Assembly: GCA_023101725.1 (NCBI GenBank)
Contig: JALJCO010003890.1
Location: 32,849-96,848 of the forward strand
Direction: 5' to 3'
DNA from: Atherinomorus stipes
Lineage: Eukaryota > Chordata > Actinopteri > Atheriniformes > Atherinidae
Length of the DNA: 64,000 bases
Of this stretch, positions 22,884 to 35,185 are shown one piece after another. Made by a program: the position numbers and the translations under genes. Positions within the stretch are counted from its first letter, which is position 1. Each line of letters opens with the position of its first letter. The notes beneath the pieces are model-generated. The model saw only the letters and a list, made by a program, of their open reading frames with translations. It ran no database searches and was not told the origin of the DNA.

Positions 22884-22970
22884 CTGAAACGTGGGATGTG
22901 TCGTCTCTCTACATAAAACTGGAACATCCTCTGAGCCGCGACTCAGATCCACTCCACGCGTGTCATTCAT
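22884..22970 (-). CDS. setmar: setmar exon 1 (29 codons)
   Basis: First coding exon of a SET-domain histone-lysine N-methyltransferase, found by reading the minus strand upstream of exon 2. The ATG is at 22970-22968. The frame starts MNDTRGVDLS, ends TTHPTFQ, and closes on CAG followed by a GTAACG donor (GT at 22883-22882). The phase is 0, and exon 2 begins with a TAC codon after an AG, so the junction reads FQ|YCPDN. Human SETMAR, from memory, has an equivalent junction (FQ|YTPDH), which is the main support. The exon lies in a CpG-rich stretch with promoter-like motifs just upstream. It is too short to show homology alone. A second in-frame ATG lies in the adjacent frame only, so this start is the natural choice. 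Confidence rests on the exact phase match, the boundary residues and the CpG-rich context. Confidence 0.8.
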
Positions 22971-23125
22971 GTCGCAGCTCCAGCGGAAGCAGCAACACGT
23001 CACCAAACCAGCGGAAGCAGCAACACGTCACCAAACCAGCGGAAGCAGGAAGTTTAGCTGGCGGCTGCCGCCCCCTGGTGGCGGCGGGGCCGCATTACAC
23101 CGCTGCGCCGCTCTGGAAGGTGGAT
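22971..23125 (-). promoter_or_regulatory. Probable setmar promoter and 5' UTR, CpG-rich
   Basis: CpG-dense DNA directly upstream of the setmar ATG. A 28-bp unit is repeated about 2.4 times (22981-23049), each copy carrying GCGGAAGC (ETS-like GGAA core) and CACGTCA (half-CRE). A third ETS-like GGAAG lies at 23046-23053. No TATA box is evident. ETS plus CRE motifs in CpG-rich DNA are typical of broadly expressed genes. The transcription start is not determined. Confidence 0.5.
23067..23084 (-). promoter_or_regulatory. CTCF-like binding motif
   Basis: The plus strand reads GCCGCCCCCTGGTGGCGG, so the minus strand contains CCACCAGGGGGCG, which matches the vertebrate CTCF core. It lies about 100 bp upstream of the setmar ATG. 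The match is by eye, without a matrix score. Confidence 0.45.
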
Positions 23126-23343
23126 TTTTAACCACGTTGTTACTATAAAATACTCGAATTAAACTTAGTTTGTTTTGCATGTTTTTACCCCACAAGTTTA
23201 GTTTAATTTCAGGGTTGGTGAAGTTTTCTGTCCCAGTTTCCATGGTGATCTCTGGGAAACTAACCTGCTGGTTTACATGAAGCAACAGGGTTTATGCACA
23301 GCTCCAGTACTTGCTCAACTTAATACTGCACCTTTGTTTCCTG

Positions 23344-24273
23344 TCCCAATACCCCCCCTAAACCCTACACCCCTGTATGAAGTGTCCCAATACCCCCCCT
23401 AAACCCTACACCCCTGTATGAAGTGTCCCAATACCCCCCCTAAACCCTACACCCCTGTATGAAGTGTCCCAATACCCCCCTAAACCCTACACCCCTGTAT
23501 GAAGTGTCCCAATACCCCCCTAAACCCTACTGCCCTGTATGAAGTGTCCCAATACCCCCCCTAAACCCTACACCCCTGTATGAAGTGTCCCACTACCCCC
23601 CCTAAACCCTACACCCCTGTATGAAGTGTCCCAATACCCCCCTAAACCCTACACCCCTGTATGAAGTGTCCCAATACCCCCCTAAACCCTACTGCCCTGT
23701 ATGAAGTGTCCCAATACCCCCCCCTAAACCCTACACCCCTGTATGAAGTGTCCCACTACCCCCCCTAAACCCTACACCCCTGTATGAAGTGTCCCAATAC
23801 CCCCTAAACCCTACACCCCTATATGAAGTGTCCCAATACCCCCCTAAACCCTACTGCCCTGTATGAAGTGTCCCAATACCCCCCCTAAACCCTACACCCC
23901 TGTATGAAGTGTCCCACTACCCCCCTAAACCCTACTGCCCTGTATGAAGTGTCCCAATACCCCCCTAAACCCTACACCCCTGTATGAAGTGTCCCACTAC
24001 CCCCCTAAACCCTACACCCCTGTATGAAGTGTCCCAATACCCCCCTAAACCCTACACCCCTGTATGAAGTGTCCCAATACCCCCCCTAAACCCTACACCC
24101 CTGTATGAAGTGTCCCACTACCCCCCTGAACCCTACACCCCTGTATGAAATGTCCCAATACCCCCCTAAACCCTACACCCCTGTATGAAGTGTCCCAATA
24201 CCCCCCCTAATCCCTACACCCCTGTATGAAGTGTCCCAATACCCCCCTAAACCCTACACCCCTGTATGAAGTG
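23344..24273. repeat. C-rich ~40-bp minisatellite (~23 units) upstream of setmar
   Basis: The unit is GTCCCAATACCCCCCTAAAC followed by CCTACACCCCTGTATGAAGT. The C-run varies from 4 to 8. Variants are CACTACC and CTACTGCCC. Each unit contains CCCTAAACCCTA. It begins about 375 bp upstream of the setmar ATG. Confidence 0.95.
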
Positions 24274-26454
24274 CACATTAAGGGCTGGATGTGCAGGTTA
24301 GTGCGGGAAAAAGGCAGAACTGGGACAGAGATGTTCCTCCATCATTTCATGTCATTGCTTTCAAACTCATCTTCATCTCTGTTCCTGGTGAAGAAACGTC
24401 ATTTTCAAACATAAACTGAATAAAGTTCATTTCATCTGTTCTTGTAAAATAGATGTTATAAATCCGCACAAGTTTAATTAATAAATAATTGAATAACTGT
24501 TACATTCTAACAAATGTATAATAATGATTAAACTGTCGCTCTGTGACTGTTATCGTTAGCATAGAATGTCCATAAATGTCCACATGTCCATAAATGTCCA
24601 CATGTCCATAAAAACATGTAGAAGTTCTTTATTGGGAACTGAGACCCGTATTAATCACATGAGTTGTAAGGCTCACGGAAGTACGGCTACATAATTATTC
24701 TGTTCTTAATTTCATTGTAAATAGATGCTTTGGTATTATATACTTCTTTAGTTTTTGCTTTTTTCTTTTAAAATGTTTGCTTAGTTTTGTATTTTAATTT
24801 TGTTAACCTGTTTTTGTTGATTGTATGTTCAAAATTTATGTACCCTCTGTTGCCAAGTAATAACTTCCATTTATGATTTATTTGCTGCTGTGGTGAAGTA
24901 GCCGTCATACAGCCGCATAGCTAAGCATAAATTAGCCGACTGCTCACCTGCTTAGCAAGCTAGCCGCTAGCCAAAATCAGTGATAGATCTGGCGTTATGA
25001 CCACCGGTAGAGTTTGTCAGTCGTGCAGCATGTCAGTCTACCAGCAGGCTTAAGCTGAATATTTAGGAGGGGATTGTCTGTTTGCATCCGGCTGCATAAT
25101 TAACACTTACAGTCGTTCATTTGCCAAATTACAATGCAGAAAAAGTAGCATGGTGCCTTGTTGTCATGTAACCAAACAGTCTTATTCATACTGTTGGTCT
25201 CTTTTACTTAGGCTACCAATTACAGCATAATGCTTGGAAAGGAGAGGCTTAAAAAAGAAATGGAGCTACAGAGAGCAGCTCTCTGCTCTGGAAACCACCA
25301 CCAGCAGCAAGGAAGGAGGATGATGAGGATAGAAGGTCAGAGTCCTGTTAACTGTTGAGGCCTTTTAAAGCTCAGAAGTTGAACTGTTCCTCTAATTTTA
25401 ATGAAATGTCTTAAAAACTGTCCACATTTTCTTTTAACAACACAAAGTGATTTGGCTATAAATCAGGCATGAAGCTGTTTTAGCTGATTATATGATGTTG
25501 TACCAACCAGAAGATATTTCTGTGTTACAAGACTTGCAGTAAGTATTTGCCTTAATTGGCTATTTTTAAATCTTAAAAATAGACTTTTATTACAACTATT
25601 ATTCTATCTAGGAAGCTACTGCCGGAAGCAGCTCTGAGCTGCCTGCTGTAAAACATCTACAGCATGAAGATGAGGGAGATGAATCCCAGAATACTCAGAT
25701 AAAGCTGGTGCAGCTGCTGTATTTAGAGGGGTGAAGAAGAACTGATCAGCTGTTAGACACGGCGCTAACCAGCGATCATGTCGGTGACGTGGCAGGATTT
25801 CACTCCGGATTTTCCCTCCAGCAAGACTGCATTTAAAAATAAATGGCTTCAATTTGCTGAATTGATTTATATTTTACAAAGGGTTAAACCTGAGCCATCA
25901 TTTACCATAATGATGATAATATCACAGTCATGCAGGTGAAATGTAGATTTTTTAACAACATAGTGGTATCAGTACTCGGTATCAGCCGAAACCCACAGCA
26001 CAAGTATCCGAATCTGTTATTGAGACATTTCTAATTTTTTTTACTGAGCACCTGCCCCCCCCCCCCCCCCAAAACGTCTGTGCACGCTGGCTGTAGTTGT
26101 ATTTCTGCCTGAACAGGATGTTTATTTAGCTTTAATGTTATTTATCTGATCTGCTTATTCAGAAGTTTCCTCCGTTCACCATGAGCCTGTTTATGCTAAT
26201 AAGCTAGCTGACCTGCTACATGCCAGTTACTGCAACTGTTAGCCTTGAACACATATGCACGTTTAGTCCTAACTGGAAGGATTTATTAGTAATAATTAAA
26301 ACCTTGAATGTGTTTCTTTGCTGAACGAATGTTCCTCATGGCTTCTTTGTGTTTCTGTTTATAGACCAAACTCACTTCCATCCGCATTCACCTGAACTAC
26401 CTGCAGTTCCACCTGGAAGCCTGTCGTTTGCTGCATTACTGTGCTGTTGTGATT
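24274..26454. other. Unassigned AT-rich sequence
   Basis: A short 20-bp tandem (GTCCATAAATGTCCACAT) lies at about 24568-24620 and a 16-nt C-run at 26055-26070. No protein or known element is recognised in the rest. Confidence 0.45.
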
Positions 26455-26700
26455 CAGAGTGACCAGTAAAGACAGTTAACTGTACAAGCGAGTCCTGTGT
26501 GTCTGACCGACCCCCCCATGGTGAACATCAAACCTCTTTACCAACGCCTGAACACTCTTACATCATCATCACCCTGATAGGACACATTTGTGGAATCGTT
26601 CTGTATAACTACGTACAAATGACCCGAGTGTTGGTGAAAGATTACAAGAAACGATCTGAATGAGTTCTAATGTTTCCAAAGTTGATCCAGATCCAGAAAA
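26455..26700. mobile_element. Interspersed repeat, family E (minus orientation)
   Basis: Reverse-complement copy of 16270-16507, including ACCAACGCCTGAACACTCTT and CCATGGTGAACATCAAACC, at about 90% identity by eye. Confidence 0.65.
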
Positions 26701-27732
26701 TTCCCGATACTATGATCCAGAACACACAAAGATGAGGGAATTGAGCTTCTTGGCGGTCTGCGTTCTCCAAGTGAATTTCTTTTATTTCTTTTTAAAGTTG
26801 GTTTTCTTTTTTGCATCTGCTGTAATGCTTTTGATGTTTTATTGAAGCACCCTGAATTGTCCTGGACATGAAACTTAATAAACTTGCTTTTTCAGTCATC
26901 CTTCCATCCCACATTTTACCTGAAAGTCCAGCAGGTGGCAGGCCTGCACAAAGGAAGCACCTGCAGTCCTGGATGAGCTGATTCCAGAACAGCCATCAAC
27001 ACAAATGAGAGTATTTAATCTGAGAAGAAGATTAATCAAACAAACTGACACCAAATAATAATAACTGAATTTAAAAAAGTGAATCCAGTCAGGCGACTGA
27101 AGTATTCATTGTTGCTGAAGTCATTTTATCTGGTACAACCAAGCAGCTAAATGCAGTTGTTCAGTTTGTAAAATGCTTCAGATCAAACATGTGAAACTGT
27201 CTGCAGGAATCTGTATGCAGAATCGGATAAGCCGGGATTTTCCCCGAGAATCAGCCGTCTGTGACACGAACAGCCGTTTGTTCTGCATCTGCAGACTTTT
27301 GTCACAAGCTGAAATGTTGGAAGTAAATCTGAAAAAGTGACTTGTTTAAAAAAACAAACAAACAAAAAACAAGAGGATGAAGATGCTTGTGCAGCAGATG
27401 AATTTACTTTGTGTTAGTGGTAATTATGAAAACAGTCTGCAGCCATTTTGTCTCATGATTCATGTAGAGAGCAGTTTTTATGTGCAGCTTTGGTCAGCTG
27501 ATTTCACGCAGACACAGATGTCAGCTTTATTTTGGCCTGAAATAAAGCCCGGACACACCTGGTTTACAGACCAGATACAGTTCACGAACAGGAAACTTGA
27601 AGCGAAATTGTTGCTTATCTTGATTTCGATAGTGATCGAAGATCCCTATTAATCACAACTAGATCAGAACAGAGTTACATCCACTAAATATATATCATTG
27701 AAATCAAGGTTACATTTGGGACATGCTGTGGG
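26701..27732. other. Unassigned sequence
   Basis: No recognisable gene or element. Short open frames (up to 91 codons) have no family resemblance that I can see. Confidence 0.45.
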
Positions 27733-30700
27733 TCATAGAGGCTGTGGTACCCCATCCTAGGCTGGGATGGGGTTAATAGAGGCTGTGGTACCCCATCCTA
27801 GGCTGGGATGGGGTTAATAGAGGCTGTGGTACCCCATCCTAACCTGGGATGGGGTTAATAGAGGCTGTGGTACCCCATCCTAGGCTGGGATGGGGTTAAT
27901 AGAGGCTTGTGGTACCCTATCCTAGGCTGGGATGGGGTTAATAGAGGCTGTGGTACCCCATCCTAGGCTGGGATGGGGTTAATAGAGGCTGTGGTACCCC
28001 ATCCTAGGCTGGGATGGGGTTAGTATAGGCTGTGGTACCCCATCCTAGGCTGGGATGGGGTTAATAGAGGCTGTGGTACCCCATCCTAGACTGGGATGGG
28101 GTTAATAGAGGCTGTGGTACCCTATCCTAGGCTGGGATGGGGTTTATAGAGGCTGTGGTACCCCATCCTAGACTGGGATGGGGTTAATAGAGGCTGTGGT
28201 ACCCCATCCTAGACTGGGATGGGGTTAATAGAGGCTGTGGTACCCTATCCTAGGCTGGGATGGGGTTAATAGAGGCTGTGGTACCCCATCCTAGGCTGGG
28301 ATGGGGTTAATAGAGGCTGTGGTACCCCATCCTAGACTGGGATGGGGTTAATAGAGGCTGTGGTACCCCATCCTAGACTGGGATGGGGTTAATAGAGGCT
28401 GTGGTACCCTATCCTAGGCTGGGATGGGGTTAATAGAGGCTGTGGTACCCCATCCTAGGCTGGGATGGGGTTAATAGAGGCTGTGGTACCCCATCCTAGG
28501 CTGGGATGGGGTTAATAGAGGCTGTGGTACCCCATCCTAGACTGGGATGGGGTTAATAGAGGCTGTGGTACCCCATCCTAGACTGGGATGGGGTTTATAG
28601 AGGCTGTGGTACCCAATCCTAGGCTGGGATGGGGTTAATAGAGGCTGTGGTACCCCATCTTAGGCTGGGATGGGGTCTGAAATACTGTGGTACCCCATCC
28701 TAGGCTGGGATGGGGTTAATAGAGGCTGTGGTACCCCATCCTAGGCTGGGATGGGGTTTATAGAGGCTGTGGTACCCCATCCTAGCCTGGGATGGGGTCT
28801 GAAAGACTGTGGTACCCCATCCTAGGCTGGGATGGGGTTAATAGAGGCTGTGGTACCCCATCCTAGGCTGGGATGGGGTTAATAGAGACTGTGGTACCCC
28901 ATCCTAGGCTGGGATGGGGTTTATAGAGACTGTGGTACCCTATTCTAGGCTGGGATGGGGTTTATAGAGGCTGTGGTACCCCATCCTAGGCTGGGATGGG
29001 GTTTATAGAGGCTGTGGTACCCCATCCTAGGCTGGGATGGGGTTAATAGAGGCTGTGGTACCCCATCCTAGACTGGGATGGGGTTAATAGAGGCTGTGGT
29101 ACCCCATCCTAGACTGGGATGGGGTTAATAGAGGCTGTGGTACCCCATCCTAGGCTGGGATGGGGTTTATAGAGGCTATGGTACCCCATCCTAGGCTGGG
29201 ATGGGGTTTGAAAGACTGTGGTACCCCATCCTAGGCTGGGATGGGGTTTATAGAGGCTGTGGTACCCCATCCTAGGCTGGGATGGGGTTTATAGAGGCTG
29301 TGGTACCCCATCCTAGGCTGGGATGGGGTTAATAGAGGCTGTGGTACCCCATCCTAACCTGGGATGGGGTTTATAGAGGCTGTGGTACCCCATCCTAGGC
29401 TGGGATGGGGTTAATAGAGGCTGTGGTACCCTATCCTAGGCTGGGATGGGGTTAATAGAGGCTGTGGTACCCCATCCTAGACTGGGATGGGGTTAATAGA
29501 GGCTGTGGTACCCCATCCTAGGCTGGGATGGGGTTTATAGAGGCTATGGTACCCCATCCTAGGCTGGGATGGGGTTTGAAAGACTGTGGTACCCCATCCT
29601 AGGCTGGGATGGGGTTTATAGAGGCTGTGGTACCCCATCCTAGGCTGGGATGGGGTTTATAGAGGCTGTGGTACCCCATCCTAGGCTGGGATGGGGTTAA
29701 TAGAGGCTGTGGTACCCCATCCTAACCTGGGATGGGGTTAATAGAGGCTGTGGTACCCCATCCTAGGCTGGGATGGGGTTAATAGAGGCTGTGGTACCCT
29801 ATCCTAGGCTGGGATGGGGTTAATAGAGGCTGTGGTACCCCATCCTAGGCTGGGATGGGGTTAATAGAGGCTGTGGTACCCCATCCTAGGCTGGGATGGG
29901 GTTAGTATAGGCTGTGGTACCCCATCCTAGGCTGGGATGGGGTTAATAGAGGCTGTGGTACCCCATCCTAGGCTGGGATGGGGTTAATAGTGGCTGTGGT
30001 ACCCCATCCTAGGCTGGGATGGGGTTAGTATAGGCTGTGGTACCCCATCCTAGGCTGGGATGGGGTTAATAGAGGCTGTGGTACCCCATCCTAGGCTGGG
30101 ATGGGGTTAGTATAGGCTGTGGTACCCCATCCTAGGCTGGGATGGGGTTAATAGAGGCTGTGGTACCCCATCCTAGGCTGGGATGGGGTTAATAGAGGCT
30201 GTGGTACCCCATCCTAGACTGGGATGGGGTTAATAGAGGCTGTGGTACCCTATCCTAGGCTGGGATGGGGTTTATAGAGGCTGTGGTACCCCATCCTAGA
30301 CTGGGATGGGGTTAATAGAGGCTGTGGTACCCCATCCTAGACTGGGATGGGGTTAATAGAGGCTGTGGTACCCTATCCTAGGCTGGGATGGGGTTAATAG
30401 AGGCTGTGGTACCCCATCCTAGGCTGGGATGGGGTTAATAGAGGCTGTGGTACCCCATCCTAGACTGGGATGGGGTTAATAGAAGGCTGTGGTACCCCAT
30501 CCTAGACTGGGATGGGGTTAATAGAGGCTGTGGTACCCTATCCTAGGCTGGGATGGGGTTAATAGAGGCTGTGGTACCCCATCCTAGGCTGGGATGGGGT
30601 TAATAGAGGCTGTGGTACCCCATCCTAGGCTGGGATGGGGTTAATAGAGGCTGTGGTACCCCATCCTAGACTGGGATGGGGTTAATAGAGGCTGTGGTAC

Positions 30701-33700
30701 CCCATCCTAGACTGGGATGGGGTTTATAGAGGCTGTGGTACCCAATCCTAGGCTGGGATGGGGTTAATAGAGGCTGTGGTACCCCATCTTAGGCTGGGAT
30801 GGGGTCTGAAATACTGTGGTACCCCATCCTAGGCTGGGATGGGGTTAATAGAGGCTGTGGTACCCCATCCTAGGCTGGGATGGGGTTTATAGAGGCTGTG
30901 GTACCCCATCCTAGCCTGGGATGGGGTCTGAAAGACTGTGGTACCCCATCCTAGGCTGGGATGGGGTTAATAGAGGCTGTGGTACCCCATCCTAGGCTGG
31001 GATGGGGTTAATAGAGACTGTGGTACCCCATCCTAGGCTGGGATGGGGTTTATAGAGACTGTGGTACCCTATTCTAGGCTGGGATGGGGTTTATAGAGGC
31101 TGTGGTACCCCATCCTAGGCTGGGATGGGGTTTATAGAGGCTGTGGTACCCCATCCTAGGCTGGGATGGGGTTAATAGAGGCTGTGGTACCCCATCCTAG
31201 ACTGGGATGGGGTTAATAGAGGCTGTGGTACCCCATCCTAGACTGGGATGGGGTTAATAGAGGCTGTGGTACCCCATCCTAGGCTGGGATGGGGTTTATA
31301 GAGGCTATGGTACCCCATCCTAGGCTGGGATGGGGTTAATAGAGGCTGTGGTACCCCATCCTAGGCTGGGATGGGGTTAATAAGACTGTGGTACCCCATC
31401 CTAGGCTGGGATGGGGTTTATAGAGACTGTGGTACCCTATTCTAGGCTGGGATGGGGTTTATAGAGGCTGTGGTACCCCATCCTAGGCTGGGATGGGGTT
31501 TATAGAGGCTGTGGTACCCCATCCTAGGCTGGGATGGGGTTAATAGAGGCTGTGGTACCCCATCCTAGACTGGGATGGGGTTAATAGAGGCTGTGGTACC
31601 CCATCCTAGACTGGGATGGGGTTAATAGAGGCTGTGGTACCCCATCCTAGGCTGGGATGGGGTTTATAGAGGCTATGGTACCCCATCCTAGGCTGGGATG
31701 GGGTTTGAAAGACTGTGGTACCCCATCCTAGGCTGGGATGGGGTTTATAGAGGCTGTGGTACCCCATCCTAGGCTGGGATGGGGTTTATAGAGGCTGTGG
31801 TACCCCATCCTAGGCTGGGATGGGGTTAATAGAGGCTGTGGTACCCCATCCTAACCTGGGATGGGGTTAATAGAGGCTGTGGTACCCCATCCTAGGCTGG
31901 GATGGGGTTAATAGAGGCTGTGGTACCCTATCCTAGGCTGGGATGGGGTTAATAGAGGCTGTGGTACCCCATCCTAGGCTGGGATGGGGTTAATAGAGGC
32001 TGTGGTACCCCATCCTAGGCTGGGATGGGGTTAGTATAGGCTGTGGTACCCCATCCTAGGCTGGGATGGGGTTAATAGAGGCTGTGGTACCCCATCCTAG
32101 GCTGGGATGGGGTTAATAGTGGCTGTGGTACCCCATCCTAGGCTGGGATGGGGTTAGTATAGGCTGTGGTACCCCATCCTAGGCTGGGATGGGGTTAATA
32201 GAGGCTGTGGTACCCCATCCTAGGCTGGGATGGGGTTAGTATAGGCTGTGGTACCCCATCCTAGGCTGGGATGGGGTTAATAGAGGCTGTGGTACCCCAT
32301 CCTAGGCTGGGATGGGGTTAATAGAGGCTGTGGTACCCCATCCTAGACTGGGATGGGGTTAATAGAGGCTGTGGTACCCTATCCTAGGCTGGGATGGGGT
32401 TTATAGAGGCTGTGGTACCCCATCCTAGACTGGGATGGGGTTAATAAAGGCTGTGGTACCCCATCCTAGACTGGGATGGGGTTAATAGAGGCTGTGGTAC
32501 CCTATCCTAGGCTGGGATGGGGTTAATAGAGGCTGTGGTACCCCATCCTAGGCTGGGATGGGGTTAATAGAGGCTGTGGTACCCCATCCTAGACTGGGAT
32601 GGGGTTAATAGAGGCTGTGGTACCCCATCCTAGACTGGGATGGGGTTAATAGAGGCTGTGGTACCCTATCCTAGGCTGGGATGGGGTTAATAGAGGCTGT
32701 GGTACCCCATCCTAGGCTGGGATGGGGTTAATAGAGGCTGTGGTACCCCATCCTAGGCTGGGATGGGGTTAATAGAGGCTGTGGTACCCCATCCTAGACT
32801 GGGATGGGGTTAATAGAGGCTGTGGTACCCCATCCTAGACTGGGATGGGGTTTATAGAGGCTGTGGTACCCAATCCTAGGCTGGGATGGGGTTAATAGAG
32901 GCTGTGGTACCCCATCTTAGGCTGGGATGGGGTCTGAAATACTGTGGTACCCCATCCTAGGCTGGGATGGGGTTAATAGAGGCTGTGGTACCCCATCCTA
33001 GGCTGGGATGGGGTTTATAGAGGCTGTGGTACCCCATCCTAGCCTGGGATGGGGTCTGAAAGACTGTGGTACCCCATCCTAGGCTGGGATGGGGTTAATA
33101 GAGGCTGTGGTACCCCATCCTAGGCTGGGATGGGGTTAATAGAGACTGTGGTACCCCATCCTAGGCTGGGATGGGGTTTATAGAGACTGTGGTACCCTAT
33201 TCTAGGCTGGGATGGGGTTTATAGAGGCTGTGGTACCCCATCCTAGGCTGGGATGGGGTTTATAGAGGCTGTGGTACCCCATCCTAGGCTGGGATGGGGT
33301 TAATAGAGGCTGTGGTACCCCATCCTAGACTGGGATGGGGTTAATAGAGGCTGTGGTACCCCATCCTAGACTGGGATGGGGTTAATAGAGGCTGTGGTAC
33401 CCCATCCTAGGCTGGGATGGGGTTTATAGAGGCTATGGTACCCCATCCTAGGCTGGGATGGGGTTTGAAAGACTGTGGTACCCCATCCTAGGCTGGGATG
33501 GGGTTTATAGAGGCTGTGGTACCCCATCCTAGGCTGGGATGGGGTTTATAGAGGCTGTGGTACCCCATCCTAGGCTGGGATGGGGTTTATAGAGGCTGTG
33601 GTACCCCATCTTAGGCTGGGATGGGGTCTGAAATACTGTGGTACCCCATCCTAGGCTGGGATGGGGTTTATAGAGGCTGTGGTACCCCATCCTAGGCTGG

Positions 33701-34733
33701 GATGGGGTTTATAGAGGCTGTGGTACCCCATCCTAGCCTGGGATGGTGTCTGAAAGACTGTGGTACCCCATCCTAGGCTGGGATGGGGTTAATCGAGGCT
33801 GTGGTACCCCATCCTAGGCTGGGATGGGGTTAATAGAGACTGTGGTACCCTATTCTAGGCTGGGATGGGGTTAATAGAGACTGTGGTACCCCATCCTAGG
33901 CTGGGATGGGGTTAATAGAGACTGTGGTACCCCATCCTAGGCTGGGATGGGGTTTATAGAGGCTGTGGTACCCTATCCTAGGCTGGGATGGGGTTTATAG
34001 AGGCTGTGGTACCCCATCCTAGACTGGGATGGGGTTAATAGAGGCTGTGGTACCCCATCCTAGGCTGGGATGGGGTTAATAGAGGCTGTGGTACCCCATC
34101 CTAGACTGGGATGGGGTTTATAGAGGCTATGGTACCCCATCCTAGGCTGGGATGGGGTTAATAGAGGCTGTGGTACCCCATCCTAGACTGGGATGGGGTT
34201 AATAGAGGCTGTGGTACCCCATCCTAGACTGGGATGGGGTTAATAGAGGCTGTGGTACCCCATCCTAGACTGGGATGGGGTTTATAGAGGCTTTGGTACC
34301 CCATCCTAGGCTGGGATGGGGTTTGAAAGATTGTGGTACCCCATCCTAGGCTGGGATGGGGTTTATAGAGGCTGTGGTACCCCATCCTAGGCTGGGATGG
34401 GGTTTATAGAGGCTGTGGTACCCCATCCTAGGCTGGGATGGGGTTTATAGAGGCTGTGGTACCCCATCCTAGGCTGGGATGGGGTTTATAGAGGCTGTGG
34501 TACCCCATCCTAGGATGGGATGGGGTTAATAGAGGCTGTGGTACCCCATCCTAGGCTGGGATGGGGTTAATAGAGGCTGTGGTACCCCATCCTAGGATGG
34601 GATGGGGTTAATAGAGGCTGTGGTACCCCATCCTAGGCTGGGATGGGGTTAATAGAGGCTGTGGTACCCTATCCTAGGCTGGGATGGGGTTAATAGAGGC
34701 TGTGGTACCCCATCCTAGGCTGCGATGGGGTCA
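27733..34733. repeat. 41-bp minisatellite array (~170 units) with 2.13-kb higher-order repeat
   Basis: The unit is GCTGTGGTACCCCATCCTAG plus GCTGGGATGGGGTTAATAGAG. CCCCATCC and GGATGGGG form an 8-bp stem around a 7-nt loop. Variants (TTTATAG, GACTGGG, AACCTGGG, CTGAAAGACTG, GTATAGG) occur in the same order in successive blocks. Markers recur at 28611, 30740 and 32868 (ACCCAATCCT) and at 29991 and 32120 (TGGCTGTGGT), giving a 2,128-2,129-bp period. Confidence 0.95.
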
Positions 34734-35004
34734 TAAGGCATTTTTCGGACCGTAGGAACCTTCTGCAGTTCCTATACCCTTTGCGGGAACCAGACCGTTT
34801 TTTTGCGCATTCTGACATATAGGAACTAGGGACCTCGGACCTCAGTTCCTAGAACCTTTTAAAGCTCCTACTCCGAGGCAGGGTCTTTTCGGGGGTTTCA
34901 TAGGAACTGAAGTATGTAGATGTTTGGTGATTGGTAAAACTATCGACAGGTGTAAGTGAACTAACTAACTCAAGATTTTCTCCAACTATGTTTCGTGCCC
35001 CACT
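34734..35004. other. Unassigned, possible DNA element remnant
   Basis: Contains inverted motifs around AGGAACC/GGTTCC and TAGGAACT/AGTTCCTA, reminiscent of a TIR element, but I cannot define ends. Confidence 0.3.
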
Positions 35005-35185
35005 TTCGCCAAGTGATGCTAGTTGGATCCGCCAGATTACAGCAACTATGCTAAGCTAAGCTAAAGTCAGTGCTGCCAGATTCAGAGAATGACTGGGCCG
35101 GTTAGAAAATGCTTCTGCCCAATTGTTCAACTCAGGGGACTGCGGGCGGAGGCTCGATTTCACCCAGGGGGGCATATGCCTTTAA
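35005..35185. mobile_element. Interspersed repeat, family C copy 2
   Basis: Same orientation as 20195-20380 and co-linear over its whole length, with scattered substitutions. Confidence 0.65.

Noticed and set aside
23344..24273. True telomeric repeat tract
   Set aside because: CCCTAAACCCTA is embedded once per 40-bp unit and is not an uninterrupted TTAGGG array.
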